NCBI GenBank assembly: GCA_951802425.1
Contig: OX637800.1
Coordinates: 1,240,001 to 1,304,000, forward strand
From: Clavaria fumosa
Lineage: Eukaryota; Basidiomycota; Agaricomycetes; Agaricales; Clavariaceae
Length of the DNA stretch: 64,000 bases
Direction of reading: 5' to 3'
Below are positions 1 to 10,685 of this stretch, piece by piece. A program made the translations under genes and the position numbers. A model generated the notes under the pieces. The model saw only the letters and a program-made list of their open reading frames with translations. It ran no database searches and had not been told where the DNA came from. How positions within the stretch are numbered: position 1 is the stretch's first letter; every line of letters begins with the position of its first letter.

Positions 1-312
1 AGGGGCAAGGGGCTGTGGTGAAGTGGGTTGGTTGGGCGAGGGGTCGGCTGGCTATGGGCAGAGCTGGGCAGATGGAAGTCTGCTGTGCGATGACTCCATC
101 AAGGTGGCGCTGCTGGGCATCAAGTTTTTCTGCTAATGCCTTCCACTCCACATAGGTCTCAGGCTTCAGTGAGACACTATAGATCTTCCCCACCAATCTC
201 CTACTCAGGTTCAACTCTAGCCAGTGAACCAAGATACCCAAATCAGCTGCCTCAGCCATTCCTGCTTGGTGGAACAGTGTCTCAAACTTTGCAAAGAACT
301 CTGGGGCTGTCT
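1..312 (-). pseudogene. Antisense fragment of a Ty3/gypsy gag
   Basis: Read on the minus strand, this stretch encodes part of a Gag matching the Gag of the element at 1386-5834 (there around 1740-1990): a conserved block ending in a Pro-rich tail, with shared words such as LNLSRRLV and LDAQQR. It is a second, diverged family member in opposite orientation, cut by the window start and ending abruptly near 312. It has no start and no partner domains, so it is a remnant. The homology is seen directly; how the fragment arrived here is unknown. Confidence 0.75.
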
Positions 313-1385
313 GAAAAATGCTTTAGAATGATGTATAATGAATCTGGTATCTCTGAGATAAAAAATAATCATTTCATGGTACAAAAGTTTTAAAACTACT
401 GTATCTCACTTATTTCTTCATGAAATTACAAGCAGTTTGTCATGTTGGAATTAACAAAAGATCTGCTTCAGGATCATGGGTAATATGCCTACTAACTCTG
501 AATTACAAACTTCACTCTCAATGCTGCCACAAAAGTAATTTTGAGTGAAACATAACATTTTTGTTTTCTTGCACCTCCAGTAAATGAGCTAAATTCTTGC
601 AAATGTTAATGTATATACTACTCATACATATCCACCTACTATCAAAATCTGGTGAGAATCCATCAACTGGTTGCAGAGATATGACCATAGAAGTGCCTGA
701 GTGCGACTTTCCAGAATGTCGGAGTTTAAAATTGGCACAACGCGGATTTGCTCCCACGCCTGTAATTCATGTGATAAAATTTTGAAAATATTATTGTAGG
801 GCCTGCTCATAGGTTATCATCTACCTACAAAGTTTCACATAATTCTATTATGTGGTTATGGAGCTATGACATTTAGCACTCTCTGAGTTTGAAAATTAAA
901 ATGCAGATTGGGTGCAATGAAATTTCAACTGCCCTCACACCCACAGTACATTCGATAAAACCCCAAAAATATTAGTATAAAACAACCTGAGGATTGTCTA
1001 TGTACTGTCCAAATTTTGTGGGATTCCATCCAGTGGCTGTTGAGATATGAGTGAAACATTTGTATCCCAAAAAGGCAGGACTTTGCCACACTGCACAGCA
1101 TGAAAGAAAAGATGCATGATTTGCACTGTGCTGACATAATAGTTTCTCACAATTTAAAGTGGTCATTGCTCAATCAACTGGGCTTGTAAAATCATGAAAA
1201 TATTACTTTATAGACCACCTAGGACACCATTTGGGCCCCACGTTAACAAAAGTTTCATAGAATAAGAGTTCTATAGGTACATAAGTACACAGAAGAGCAG
1301 CCTAAGAGGACAGGACTGTTAAGAGATCGAAGAAATCCTGAGTGCCCAAGGCCTGGAACTTTATTTACAGCATCCAGGGCCTGTG
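313..1385. other. AT-rich gene-free stretch with diverged repeats
   Basis: No convincing gene. From about 580 to 1290 related blocks recur roughly every 180-220 bases. They share a word like GATAAAATTTTGAAAATATT, then an ACC(T/A)A...TTT block, then a TGTTGAGATATGA block (near 640-700, 758-880, 945-1060 and 1185-1290). It stands where a 5' LTR and leader of the following gypsy element would be expected, but nothing here matches that element's 3' LTR at 5846. It may be an unusually long leader or an unrelated old repeat. Confidence 0.5.
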
Positions 1386-4300
1386 ATGGCAGACCATGTC
1401 GCCCCGCCTGTAGCCCAACCTATGAGGCTTGACCTATCTGTTGCCCCCTTTGATGGGCAGAAAAGGAACTTCCATACATTCCTCCGATCCCTTCGCCTCC
1501 TGTTTATGGCGAACCCGACTGGCTATGCTGTGGACCTGGTGAAGGTCCTTCTTGCTCTGAGCAAAATTACTGGAGAAGGATTCGCTGCAGAGTGGGCGAA
1601 TATGAAGGCGGAAGAGATCCTGGGTAGTGGCGAGGCCGGAACCTGGGCAGAGTTTGTGGAGGAGATGAAGCGTGCATTCGATGACCCGAATGACCGTGCA
1701 ACTGCCCTTGCCGATATTGCAGGGCTGAAACAGGGTGCCATGACAGCACCAGAGTTCTTCGCGAAATTCGAGACACTGTTCCGACGGGCAAAGTTGAGTG
1801 CAGAGAAGGACTCAGGAATCCTAGTCCATTGGCTGGAGTTGAACCTGAGTAGGAGATTGGTGGAGAGAATCTATGGTGTCTCCCTGATGCCAGAGACATA
1901 TGGAGAATGGAAGGTGCTGGCTGAGAGGCTTGATGCCCAGCAAAGGCGACTGGATGGGATACTCACGGAACGGACACCGCGACCCACTGTGACCCCCGCG
2001 CGACCCACCGCGACCCTACCGCGACCTGCCGTGACCATTTCGCAACCTCTTGTGACCCCTCTGCTGTGTACTCCAGATGTGGCCATGGCCCGAGGATGGG
2101 CCCCTGCTGATGAGAGATGTTGTTTCCGATGCCACCAGACTGGCCATGCTGTCCGTTTCTGCCCCCTGCCTGATACATGTCTGCAGGTCCCAAGGGCCCA
2201 AACCCGGGCAGCACCATGTGCCCCCCAAATGGCGGAGGGATATGAGAAAGAGATTGCATGGCTCCGAGCCTGCATAGAGCTGTGTGAGAGAGAGAGGAGG
2301 ACTCCCACTGGGGAGAAGAAGTGTGCCAGCCCCCTTTCCGTCCCTGTGCCTGCTGCAAGTATACCCCGATATACTATCTTGCAGCAGAGACATACCCAAA
2401 TTGGGGTTGAGGTGAAGGAGGAAGTGAGACTGGCAGAGCGCCTAACCAGAGTGCGGCCAGAAGTGCGGAAACATGTGCCACGAGAGCTAGCCATCCAGGT
2501 GCACTTGGAGGCTTTCAGCACTGGCAAAGGGACCACAATGAAGGCCCTTGTCGACTCAGGGTGCACCAACTGCTTCATGGATTTGGAGTGGGCGAAAGGA
2601 GTGGGACTGGAGCCATCTCTCCTGCTGAACCCAATCACCATGTATAATGTGGATGGGACACAGAACAGGAATGGAAAGGTCTGGTATGGGATAGAGGTGC
2701 TGGTGAGAGTTGGTGACCACCAGGAGCGGATCCACTTTCTGCTGGGAAAGACCCAGTCCCACAAGGTCATCCTTGGGCATGACTGGCTCAAGCGGCATAA
2801 CCCGGATATCGACTGGCAGAAGGCAGAGCTGAGCCTTACCCGCTGCCCCCCACAGTGTTCCCCATCCCCTCGAGCCTCCGCACCCCTGAAAACGAGTACC
2901 CTCGCATCCACGAGTATTCTGGACACCCGTTTTCCCAACTCTGGCCCTACCCCCGATTGGCCCAGCCGCTACCCTTTGGTGTTTGGTGAAGCGAAGTGGG
3001 ATGAACTTCCCCGCTCCCGACCAGACTTCGATATTAAGATCGAGTTCAAAAAGGACCCTGAGCACCTCTCTTCCAAGCTGTATTCTTTGACTCGGCAGGA
3101 GATGGTGGAGATGAACCATTGGGTGGATGAGCAGCTTGCTTCTGGACGAATCCGGCCCTCGAAATCCCCGTATGCCAGCCCCTTCTTCTTCAAACATGAG
3201 AAGGACAAGCTGCGGCCGATCATCGACTACTCGAGGCTGAATGCACACCTGATCAAGGACAAGTACCCCCTCCCCCGCATCCGAGACACAGTGGATGTGC
3301 TTAAAGGAGCGTCAATCTACTCTAGGATTGATGCAAAGGGAGGTTTCCCATCTATGCAGGTCTGGCCCGAGCACCAGCACCGCTGCGCCTTCCTGACACC
3401 CCGTGGACTCTTCGAACCAGCTGTCATGTGGTTTGGACTGCAGAATGCCCCTGCTACCTTCCAACGCTTCATGAATCATGTGTTAAGGGAGGAGATTGCA
3501 GGAGGACATGTGAGGGCCTATGTGGATGATGTCATTGTGTTTGCAGAGGACTTGGCTACACACCGGTACTGGATGGATCGGGTCTTGAGGAAGTTTGGAG
3601 AGAATGGGTTGTGTCTCAAACTCAGTAAATGCGAGTTTGAGAAGAGTGAGATCATCTTCCTGGGGATGAAGATCTCCCACAACAGACTAGAGCATGATCC
3701 GGCCAAGGGTGCGGCAGTCCAAGATTGGCCACATCCCAAGAATGTGAAGGATGTCCAGAGGTTCAATGGAATGCTGAACTACCTCTGCTGGCACATCCCG
3801 AATCTTTCTGCCCGGGCAAAGCCACTCTTCCGGCTGACTGGGAATGTTCCATGGAAATGGGAGGAGGAGGAGGAAGCAGCCTTCCGAGATCTCCGCCAGG
3901 CACTCGTATCGGCCCCGGTCTTGGCTCTGCCTCAGGACAAAGGGAGATGGAAGGTAGAGACAGATGCAAGCAACCTGGCAACTGGTGGAGTGCTCTCGCA
4001 GCAGCAGACGGATGGAACCTGGAGAGTTGTTGACTATATCTCCAAGGCCCTCACTGCAGCTGAGAAGAACTATGATGTGTATGACAAGGAGTTCTTGGCT
4101 GTGATTCGGGCACTTCGTGAGTGGCGAGCATACCTCATTGGAGCAGAGGAGACGATTGAGATCTGGACGGACCATGCAAACCTCCAGTACTTCCGGAAGC
4201 CCCAGAAGTTGAAGCCGAGGCAGGTTCGTTGGGTTGGAGAGCTCCAGTGCTTTGACTTTGAGATAAAGTATCGCACTGGCAAGTCGAATACAAAGGCAGA

Positions 4301-5834
4301 TGCACTCTCCTGGAGACCGGACTATGGAGAGATGGTGGAGGAGGATGCACCGGTGCAGGTTTTCCCGGAAACGGAAGTCCGTGTGTCATTCACATCGGAA
4401 ATGGAGACGCTACTCCAGAAAAATAGCGCGGTACACATACAGAAGCCGGAGGAGCTTGATGATGAGTGGACACGAGATCGTGCTGGACTCTGGCGGAAGG
4501 GGATAGTCACTTGGGTCCCCCTAGGAGCTCGTGAGGCCGTTCTCGAGTTTGAGCATGACCTCCCCGCTGCTGGACACCCTGGGCCCCGGAAGTTGAGAGC
4601 AGCACTAGTGAAGGGTTATTGGTGGCCGGACATGGTAAAAGATGCGGATCGGTATGCCCAGGGGTGTGAGACATGCCAGCGGACGAAGCCCGACCGTACC
4701 AAGCGTGCTGCCCCACTGCACCCCCATCTGGTGCCCGATGGTCCCTGGTCGGTGATTTCATGGGACATAGTCAGTCCCCTCCCCCTCTCCTGTGGACATA
4801 ATGCCATCCTTGTTATCGTCGACAAATTCACAAAATGGACACTGCTCGAAGCGATTGGGCTCGACCTCACAGGACTTGGAGCGGCGCATCTCCTCCGGGA
4901 TCGAGTGTTTCACGACCATGGAGTCCCTCACAAGGTTGTGAGTGACCGGGGGTCCCAGTTTGTGTCCTGCTTCATGAAGGAGTTCTACTCCATGATCCGG
5001 GTAAAGGCAAATCCAAGTACTGCCTTTCATCCACAGACTGATGGACAGACGGAACGGGCGAACCAGGAGATGGAGATCTATCTCCGGGCTTATGTGGACC
5101 ATCTCCAGGATGACTGGGCTGAATGGTTGTCCACTGCGGAGTTTGCTCTTAATAATCGTGAGCACTCAGCGACAGGACAGACACCTTTCTTCCTCGATTA
5201 TGGACGACACCCATGGAATGGGGGGCTCCGGCCACCTTCTGAGGTGAACCCAGCGGCGGACGAGTGGATGGCTAAGCTCACGGAGTCCCGAAGAGCAGCC
5301 AAGGAGGCAATGGAGAAAGCGGTGGCAGCGATGAAGAAGAGCTACGATAAGGGGAAATGCCCAAGTCGGGAGTACTCTGAGGGAGATCTGGTCTGGCTGG
5401 ATACTAGAAACTTGAAGATGGACCGGCCCTGTAAAAAGCTTGACAACAAGAGAGCAGGCCCCTTTGCAGTTGAGGAGAAGGTGGGACCTGCTGGGTATCG
5501 TCTCAAGCTCCCTCGGGCCTGGCGCATCCATCGGGTCTTCAATGAGTTGCTGTTGACACCATACCACCCCCCCTCCTTCCCTTCTCAGAACCTGCCTCCC
5601 CCTCCACCCCCTACGATTGATGACGACCACCTGGAGTATGATGTGGAGGCGATCCTTGATGTTAAGAAGGTGGGACGTGGGGTGAAGTACTTGGTGAAGT
5701 GGTTGGGATATCCAGTGGAGGAAAACACTTGGGAGCCCCGTAGGAACCTCACTAACGTAACGTTGCTTCTCCGGGACTTCTTCCTCTCCCACCCCGACAA
5801 GGCTAAGCTAGCTGGTCGGGACGCCCAGCCTTAA
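1386..5834 (+). CDS. Ty3/gypsy chromovirus Gag-Pol polyprotein, uninterrupted
   Basis: A single frame of about 1482 residues encodes a whole retrotransposon polyprotein. In order: Gag; CCHC zinc knuckle (CFRCHQTGHAVRFC, about residues 253-266); aspartic protease (LVDSG near 385); reverse transcriptase with YVDDVIVF near 720; RNase H (ETDAS near 860, TDHANL near 925); integrase with HHCC finger (H..H...CETCQ) and DDE core (SWDIV, SDRGSQF, GQTERANQE); C-terminal chromodomain (YLVKWLGY, WEPRRNL). Gag and Pol share one frame, as in some fungal chromoviruses. The ATG at 1386 is the first in-frame ATG. No stop or frameshift is visible, so it may be young or recently active, but I cannot find its 5' LTR. 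Chromodomain elements are known to target modified histones. Confidence 0.95.
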   Translation: MADHVAPPVAQPMRLDLSVAPFDGQKRNFHTFLRSLRLLFMANPTGYAVDLVKVLLALSKITGEGFAAEWANMKAEEILGSGEAGTWAEFVEEMKRAFDDPNDRATALADIAGLKQGAMTAPEFFAKFETLFRRAKLSAEKDSGILVHWLELNLSRRLVERIYGVSLMPETYGEWKVLAERLDAQQRRLDGILTERTPRPTVTPARPTATLPRPAVTISQPLVTPLLCTPDVAMARGWAPADERCCFRCHQTGHAVRFCPLPDTCLQVPRAQTRAAPCAPQMAEGYEKEIAWLRACIELCERERRTPTGEKKCASPLSVPVPAASIPRYTILQQRHTQIGVEVKEEVRLAERLTRVRPEVRKHVPRELAIQVHLEAFSTGKGTTMKALVDSGCTNCFMDLEWAKGVGLEPSLLLNPITMYNVDGTQNRNGKVWYGIEVLVRVGDHQERIHFLLGKTQSHKVILGHDWLKRHNPDIDWQKAELSLTRCPPQCSPSPRASAPLKTSTLASTSILDTRFPNSGPTPDWPSRYPLVFGEAKWDELPRSRPDFDIKIEFKKDPEHLSSKLYSLTRQEMVEMNHWVDEQLASGRIRPSKSPYASPFFFKHEKDKLRPIIDYSRLNAHLIKDKYPLPRIRDTVDVLKGASIYSRIDAKGGFPSMQVWPEHQHRCAFLTPRGLFEPAVMWFGLQNAPATFQRFMNHVLREEIAGGHVRAYVDDVIVFAEDLATHRYWMDRVLRKFGENGLCLKLSKCEFEKSEIIFLGMKISHNRLEHDPAKGAAVQDWPHPKNVKDVQRFNGMLNYLCWHIPNLSARAKPLFRLTGNVPWKWEEEEEAAFRDLRQALVSAPVLALPQDKGRWKVETDASNLATGGVLSQQQTDGTWRVVDYISKALTAAEKNYDVYDKEFLAVIRALREWRAYLIGAEETIEIWTDHANLQYFRKPQKLKPRQVRWVGELQCFDFEIKYRTGKSNTKADALSWRPDYGEMVEEDAPVQVFPETEVRVSFTSEMETLLQKNSAVHIQKPEELDDEWTRDRAGLWRKGIVTWVPLGAREAVLEFEHDLPAAGHPGPRKLRAALVKGYWWPDMVKDADRYAQGCETCQRTKPDRTKRAAPLHPHLVPDGPWSVISWDIVSPLPLSCGHNAILVIVDKFTKWTLLEAIGLDLTGLGAAHLLRDRVFHDHGVPHKVVSDRGSQFVSCFMKEFYSMIRVKANPSTAFHPQTDGQTERANQEMEIYLRAYVDHLQDDWAEWLSTAEFALNNREHSATGQTPFFLDYGRHPWNGGLRPPSEVNPAADEWMAKLTESRRAAKEAMEKAVAAMKKSYDKGKCPSREYSEGDLVWLDTRNLKMDRPCKKLDNKRAGPFAVEEKVGPAGYRLKLPRAWRIHRVFNELLLTPYHPPSFPSQNLPPPPPPTIDDDHLEYDVEAILDVKKVGRGVKYLVKWLGYPVEENTWEPRRNLTNVTLLLRDFFLSHPDKAKLAGRDAQP

Positions 5835-5845
5835 GAGGGGGGTGA
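5833..5845 (+). other. Polypurine tract of the gypsy element
   Basis: AAGAGGGGGGTGA lies directly after the Gag-Pol stop and directly before the LTR start TGTTAGG. This is the expected plus-strand primer position for reverse transcription. Confidence 0.8.
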
Positions 5846-6107
5846 TGTTAGGATCACTTATGTAAGCCATCCCAAAGTGCAGTTGTGGAGAAACTGGGGA
5901 GGGTTGTTGGAAGGTCACATGACCTGTGGCTGAGGTCAGATTACATAATCGTAAGATCACATGACCTGGGCCTGGGCGCATCACGTGATCCGAGAGGTCC
6001 GAGCGTGGGAACGCCGGCAAATGCCAAAGCGTTCGCTATATATACTACGTCTTTTCCATTCTTGTACCCTTTTCCCCTTATCTTAGTATTGTCATCATGA
6101 CCTTACA
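5846..6107 (+). repeat. 3' LTR of the gypsy element
   Basis: It starts TGTTAGGATCAC after the polypurine tract and probably ends ...CCTTACA near 6107, giving inverted TG...CA ends. It contains TATATATA near 6036 and several CACATGAC/CACGTGAT words that could be promoter elements. The right edge is uncertain: homology to the JmjC gene copy resumes only near 6137, leaving about 30 bases unexplained. No matching 5' LTR is in the window. Confidence 0.7.
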
Positions 6108-6136
6108 CTTAAGTTGTGTGAGACCCAGTCTGATAG

Positions 6137-7560
6137 AATCCCTTGATGCCCCGTCAAGGCTGAAAGAGGTATAGAGCCTTAATGTTTTCTAGAGTGGCTG
6201 AAACATTGACTCACTTATGCAACACAGTTCATCTCCCTCCTGAAAGATTGGGTTAAACCGATTCAATCAGCAATCAGATCACAAGACTCTGAAGGCCAAC
6301 TTTTGCGGGATTCAACATCTTTCTTTTCTACCCCCCTTCTGACAAATCCTACCTCACAACAGGCGAAACTCATACACATGGTGAGGTTCCTAGGCACAGG
6401 GACAGAAAGAATACAAAAAATCCAGATAAACACTATTGTCCAAAACTTTGAAATGATGGTGTTTGCGATTTCTTGGTTTGGTTTAGTGCATATTGGTGTC
6501 GTTATAACTCTTATTCGAAAGCTAATATTACTGCAGAATAGTCAGGCCAACTTTTCTCAATCTTTACAAGACTGGGTGAAGATTCTCACAGGGTGAGCAA
6601 TATGTGTCTTTTTTTCTCTCTTACATCTAATAGCAAACTCTATCTAGAGAGGCTAGCACACTAGGCCTCACCATATCGCCTGACGTCATTGCAAGTTTCC
6701 AAGATCCTCGTATTAGCCCGTTGTTCAACACAGTTCAAGTGCTTTTCCATTTCTGTGTCGCAATATCGCCATTGCTTGCCCTGTCTTCCCAGTCATTCGA
6801 TGTATCATCTGTCAGGCGAAGTTATCTCGTTTCAGTGAGTGTAGCAGTTGTTACTGATTGCATAGCTAACAAATTGTGTAGACTGCACTGAGCCTTGGAA
6901 ATGAGAAGCCGGTTTTTTTGGCACAGACAGAGAAGGCGCTCTGGCGATCCCTGACGCAAGCAAGTCTAACCGGCGAAACAATGACTGCGTTCAACAGCTT
7001 CATCACCGAATTCCAAGACCTAGAAACAGAACATAAAGGTCCGATAGTAGAAATAGATTGGTATTCTCATTCTCATAAGTGGTTATGAGGTGCCTGTTGC
7101 AGTGGCTAAATAGTGTCTAGGCAAAGTTGTCCGTGTTATTACAGCTCCAGAGAGGGGAGAGAGCGAACTGTCGTCCCATGGCGAGGTTAATTTGGCTTTG
7201 GTGGAGGAGGGGTCTGGCGTCTCAGGTGAAGCACTGTGGGAGCAAGAATATGAAGTAGAAGAACCAGAGGAGGAACCAGCAGATTTGAAGGGGGCACAAA
7301 AAGCAGAGGAAGTGAAGGAAGTGGAGGAAGTAGAGGAAGTAGAAGAAGCGAAGGAAGGGGAGGGAGCTGACGAAGCCAATGAAGTTGTCAAGGCAGATGA
7401 AATGGAGGAGGTGGAAGAAGCTGAGGGGAAAACAAAATCGCCTCCCCTTTCGAGATCTGGCCGTCCTGTCCGAAAGGCGGCAATGCGAGCACTAGGCCTG
7501 GATTCTTTGGAGGTGAAACACGACCTTAAGCCAACACCTGCTCGAAAAATCATGCCCCAG
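6137..7560 (+). pseudogene. Fragment of a JmjC-type transposon gene
   Basis: This is a near-identical, plus-strand copy of 27005-28440, the N-terminal half of the gene annotated at 24701-28917. It includes the block LIHMVRFLGTGTERI, the conserved QNFEMMVFAISWFGLV segment and the Glu-rich tract followed by SRSGRPVRKAAMRALGL. The start of the gene is missing, cut off by the gypsy LTR side. The catalytic JmjC half is missing too, because at about 7557 the sequence switches to a KDZ transposase gene. No function is expected from the fragment. Confidence 0.85.
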
Positions 7561-9142
7561 TTTGAACAAGATCTCCAGCAGCATACGAGCCATGAGCAAA
7601 GCGCATCGTCAAGAAGTGCTGGATGACTACATGTGAGACTCCAACTGGAAGAAGTTAGTGAAGATTGGTGAGCATTAAAAGCTTTTTACAAGATATTTTT
7701 TCAAACTGAATGTTCAATCAAGTGAAAGCCCTCTCCTCCAAATTCAAAGCAGCAGTGGAAGGCGTTCAGCAAACCAAAATGCCCTTTGAAGTTCTGAATC
7801 ACAATATTCCAAGCAATTTAAGAGAAGCATGGAAAGAAAGTGAGAAGGTTGCTTTGGAATGTCGTGGAGAACACCTGTCGATATATGATGTACAATTGGA
7901 CAAAGGTGGGTTCAATTCTTGCCACAGACCCCTATACAAAACTGAAGACATAAAAATAAAGCACCATCTCTTGCAGAAGTGCAGTTAATGCTGTCGACAA
8001 AGGAGAGGACTGTTGGATTACCTTCAGGCATAGTTTCTCTGCTGATGGAAGGAACAGCTTTGGAAGAAATTCAATGAGTAATGCTCTTGAGTATTTTTAT
8101 TAGTGCCCCTGTAACAAGTCCTTACCCAGGCATTCCATTGCGACAGAACTGTCCAAGAGGCAAAAGCTTGCCATCCCTCAAAAACAGAGCGTTGTAGATC
8201 AGCTAAACAAACTCGAATCAAAAATTGAAGGCCACAATTTAAAAATCTCCACAGTTCTTGGAGATTTTGAGTGGAACCAAGATGAGTCAGATGTGCAAGG
8301 GGATGAAGACTCTGAAGGGGGTATGGATGGGATTGACGAAGGTGATCATTTTGAAGACCTTGTGGGAAATAGCATGCAAGCCAGGCTCTTGATGCCTTTG
8401 ACTTTCGGTTGAGATTTCTGCCTGAAAAATGGATGGGGCCAGATTGTCAAACAAGAAATACAACTTCGGACAACACAGGCAGGCGAGTCCCTTGATGCAC
8501 TCAGGCTAGCTATCGGACACAAATCACTGCTCTACAAATTATGCATCCGAAAATCCAAAACACAGAGCAGCAAGACAAGGAGTCAAGCAGAGCTTCTTCA
8601 AATCAGTTCTAAGATTAAAGAGCTGGCTGGGAGATATCAGCAAGCAAGAGCTGCCTTGTCTGACTTAGGTGCTCCTGCAGATACACTTGCCAAATTCCAA
8701 GTGCTCTCAGATTCGGACCTGAAGGTGAACACAGATGTCATAGAAGAGAACCAAGTGGGCCAGAGAAATGATAAACTACCTTGGATTTGGAGGACTGGAG
8801 GAGGTAATGAAAGCCCTTGGATGAATGAAAGTGAGATATGCTCATTTACCTCTCAACGTCTACTTGCTCTAATGCTGAGAAGTTTGCTGGGTCAACTGGC
8901 TTCGAGCGAAAGCTCGACATGACAGGTGGAATGAAGAGTTGGAATTGGTGAAACATGAGATGACTTGGACTTTGTCTTGGTTTGCAAACTGAGAAAGCGA
9001 ATGGAAGAGGAGATCTGTTTGGGCAGACACAGAGCATAAGCCTGGGCACAAATGCTATGCCGAGAAGCAGATTATTTTATGGAGGGGGATGCATACCGCT
9101 GCTGAACTTGCCTGGGAATCTGTTTTGAACCCAGGAAGATGA
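7555..9142 (+). pseudogene. 3' part of a KDZ transposase gene
   Basis: Nearly identical to 48490-50079 of the fuller KDZ gene. It holds the region after the catalytic core (VKALSSKFKAAVEG, REAWKESEKVALECRGEHLS) and the C-terminal KDZ block (ARHDRWNEELELVKHEMTWT). Compared with the other copy it carries extra stops made by CG to TG changes: TGA near 8410 where the other copy has CGA, and TGA after LSWFAN near 8990 where the other copy has CGA. The CxC2 and catalytic domains are absent. It is fused at about 7557 to the JmjC gene fragment. Confidence 0.85.
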
Positions 9143-10095
9143 ATATTCCTAAATTGATTTCTCTAGCTGTTTTGATTTTGAGCCTTATCGCTGTGGGAGA
9201 TATCGCTTCTTCGTCTTTGCCTAGCACCTCATCAATGGCATCTCTGTATGGCAAGTCCTCTCCCACCTACATTCATTCTTACCATTCGATAAGGAGGGTC
9301 AATGCTTGCAATACAGCGAACCAAAGCGTACAATTTGCATACACCTCACCCCATATGTGTGCAAACCAGGTCATAAAGGACCACGGATGAACAGGTCTCT
9401 TGGAACAACAGCTAAACTCTACAAATTGCACGACAACCCGATTGGCGAAGGGCCAGATAGAAAAAGTGATGCAGGTTAAGCCATCAAGGATGTAGAGGGA
9501 TGGTAAGTTCTCCATTGTTGATTTCAGTATGGATTAATGTCTAGAAAATATCACAGGGTACTGGTCTGGTAAGAAAACTCAAATCTGTGGCCTTTGATCA
9601 TTTTATTCATCGCTTCACAGAATGGCTTAGGAGTAAAATTCTAGGGAGTATAAGGATGTCCAAAATTTACCCAATAGCACATCCCCATTGAAAACTCAAT
9701 AAGCAACAATACAGAGGTCTCAATTCTTAGTCTGGAACCACCCTCCCTACATTTGACTTGGTTGGTAATACCGATGCACTTTGATTTTTTTGAAAGGGGT
9801 GTGACAAGTCACAATGTGACCTGCATTGAAGTACTTCAACACTGGTCACATAGTGACATGTAACGCTGACTGATAAGAAACTCAAATCTGTGACCTTTGA
9901 TCAATTTGTCCATTGCTTCACAGAATGGCTTAGGAGTAAGATTCTAGGGAGCTATAAAGATCTCCAAAAATTACCCAATAGCACACCCCTGTTGAAAACT
10001 CAATAAGCAACAATACAGAGGTCTCAATTCTTAGTCTGGAACCACCCTTCCTCTACATTTGACTTGGTTGGTAATACTGATGCACTTAGATTTTT
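9143..10095. repeat. Ulp1-gene tail debris and repeats after the KDZ fragment
   Basis: No intact gene. From 9480 it resembles the 3' half of the Ulp1-type gene (compare 23520-23600 and 23930-24070): a GTAGAGGGATGGTAAGTTC splice-like block, then AGAATGGCTTAGGAGTAA. Two copies of a block holding CTTAGTCTGGAACCACCCT, which is the Ulp1 C-terminal EEGWFQTK code in reverse, flank the palindromic module at 9799-9866. The same arrangement occurs at 50280-50960 and, mirrored, at 20640-22190. The last block ends near 10095 where gypsy pol begins. Confidence 0.65.
9799..9866. repeat. Palindromic GTGAC/GTCAC module
   Basis: Alternating GTGAC and GTCAC words surround the perfect palindrome TTGAAGTACTTCAA; the whole 66-68 bp unit is a near-perfect dyad. 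It is one of about nine copies in the window. Confidence 0.8.
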
Positions 10096-10099
10096 GAAT

Positions 10100-10680
10100 G
10101 TCCTTTCGAGTTAAGTTGACAAGTGGATGGGCAAGTAGAGCATAGTTCTTGATGAAGTGCTGGAGGAGTCTGCAAACACCTAGAAATGATCAGACGTCGG
10201 TCAATGATTCACACGATGGCCAGTCACGGATCCGTTGAACATTTGATGAATTGGGTATACGGCCTTCATAAGTACAGGTGTGTCCGGTGATGATCGCTTC
10301 CGGTGTGCAGATCATCGTCTTCTTTCCGTTAAATGTTCCTCCGACTTTCTTGACTTTTTGAAGTACCCGATTGATGTTGTTTAGGTGTTCCCACACAAAC
10401 CAGCGAATCTGTGGATTCTCTGGGATCGTTTTGTAGGTGCCGTCGGGTAGTTCATATCGGGTCTTGGGGCCCTTGATGGCTACGTCATCGACGAAAGGGA
10501 TGGTGACGTGCGGAATTTCATCCTGTAAAATATGAGTGATGTCCCCATGCATTATCTGAGTCGCGTTAGTGTATCCCATCGGTACGCAAGTTAACCGCTT
10601 TGCTCTGAGGGGGGTTTGAAATGTAGTAAGGTCTTGGCTTCGTTCGTCAAGGGAGCATTGATCGAAGGAAACAAAAAGGT
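10100..10680 (-). pseudogene. Reverse transcriptase fragment of gypsy family 2
   Basis: Minus-strand reading continues the RT interrupted at 57625. After the CGAGG duplication it gives LDLFVSFDQCSL, TTFQTPLRAKRLT, PMGYTNA, then the catalytic FVDDVAIKGPKTRYEL and GTFNGKKTMIC, GHTCTYEGR, and it ends in the connection region near 10100 (LVNLTRKDIQ). RNase H, integrase and the 3' LTR of this copy are absent; sequence switches to Ulp1-tail debris at about 10095. Joining this segment to 57625 restores an unbroken RT motif order, which shows the intervening 46.9 kb is an insertion. Confidence 0.85.
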
Positions 10681-10685
10681 CGAGG
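10681..10685. repeat. Target site duplication CGAGG (left)
   Basis: CGAGG directly precedes the LTR at 10686 and recurs directly after the other LTR at 57625-57629. A 5-bp duplication is standard for Ty3/gypsy integrases. Confidence 0.85.

Noticed and set aside
1..1385. 5' LTR for the chromovirus at 1386
   Set aside because: Searched by eye for TGTTAGGATCAC and other LTR words; none found.
1871..2938. 355-codon minus-strand ORF
   Set aside because: It lies fully antisense to the intact gypsy Gag-Pol and has no domain; a shadow ORF.
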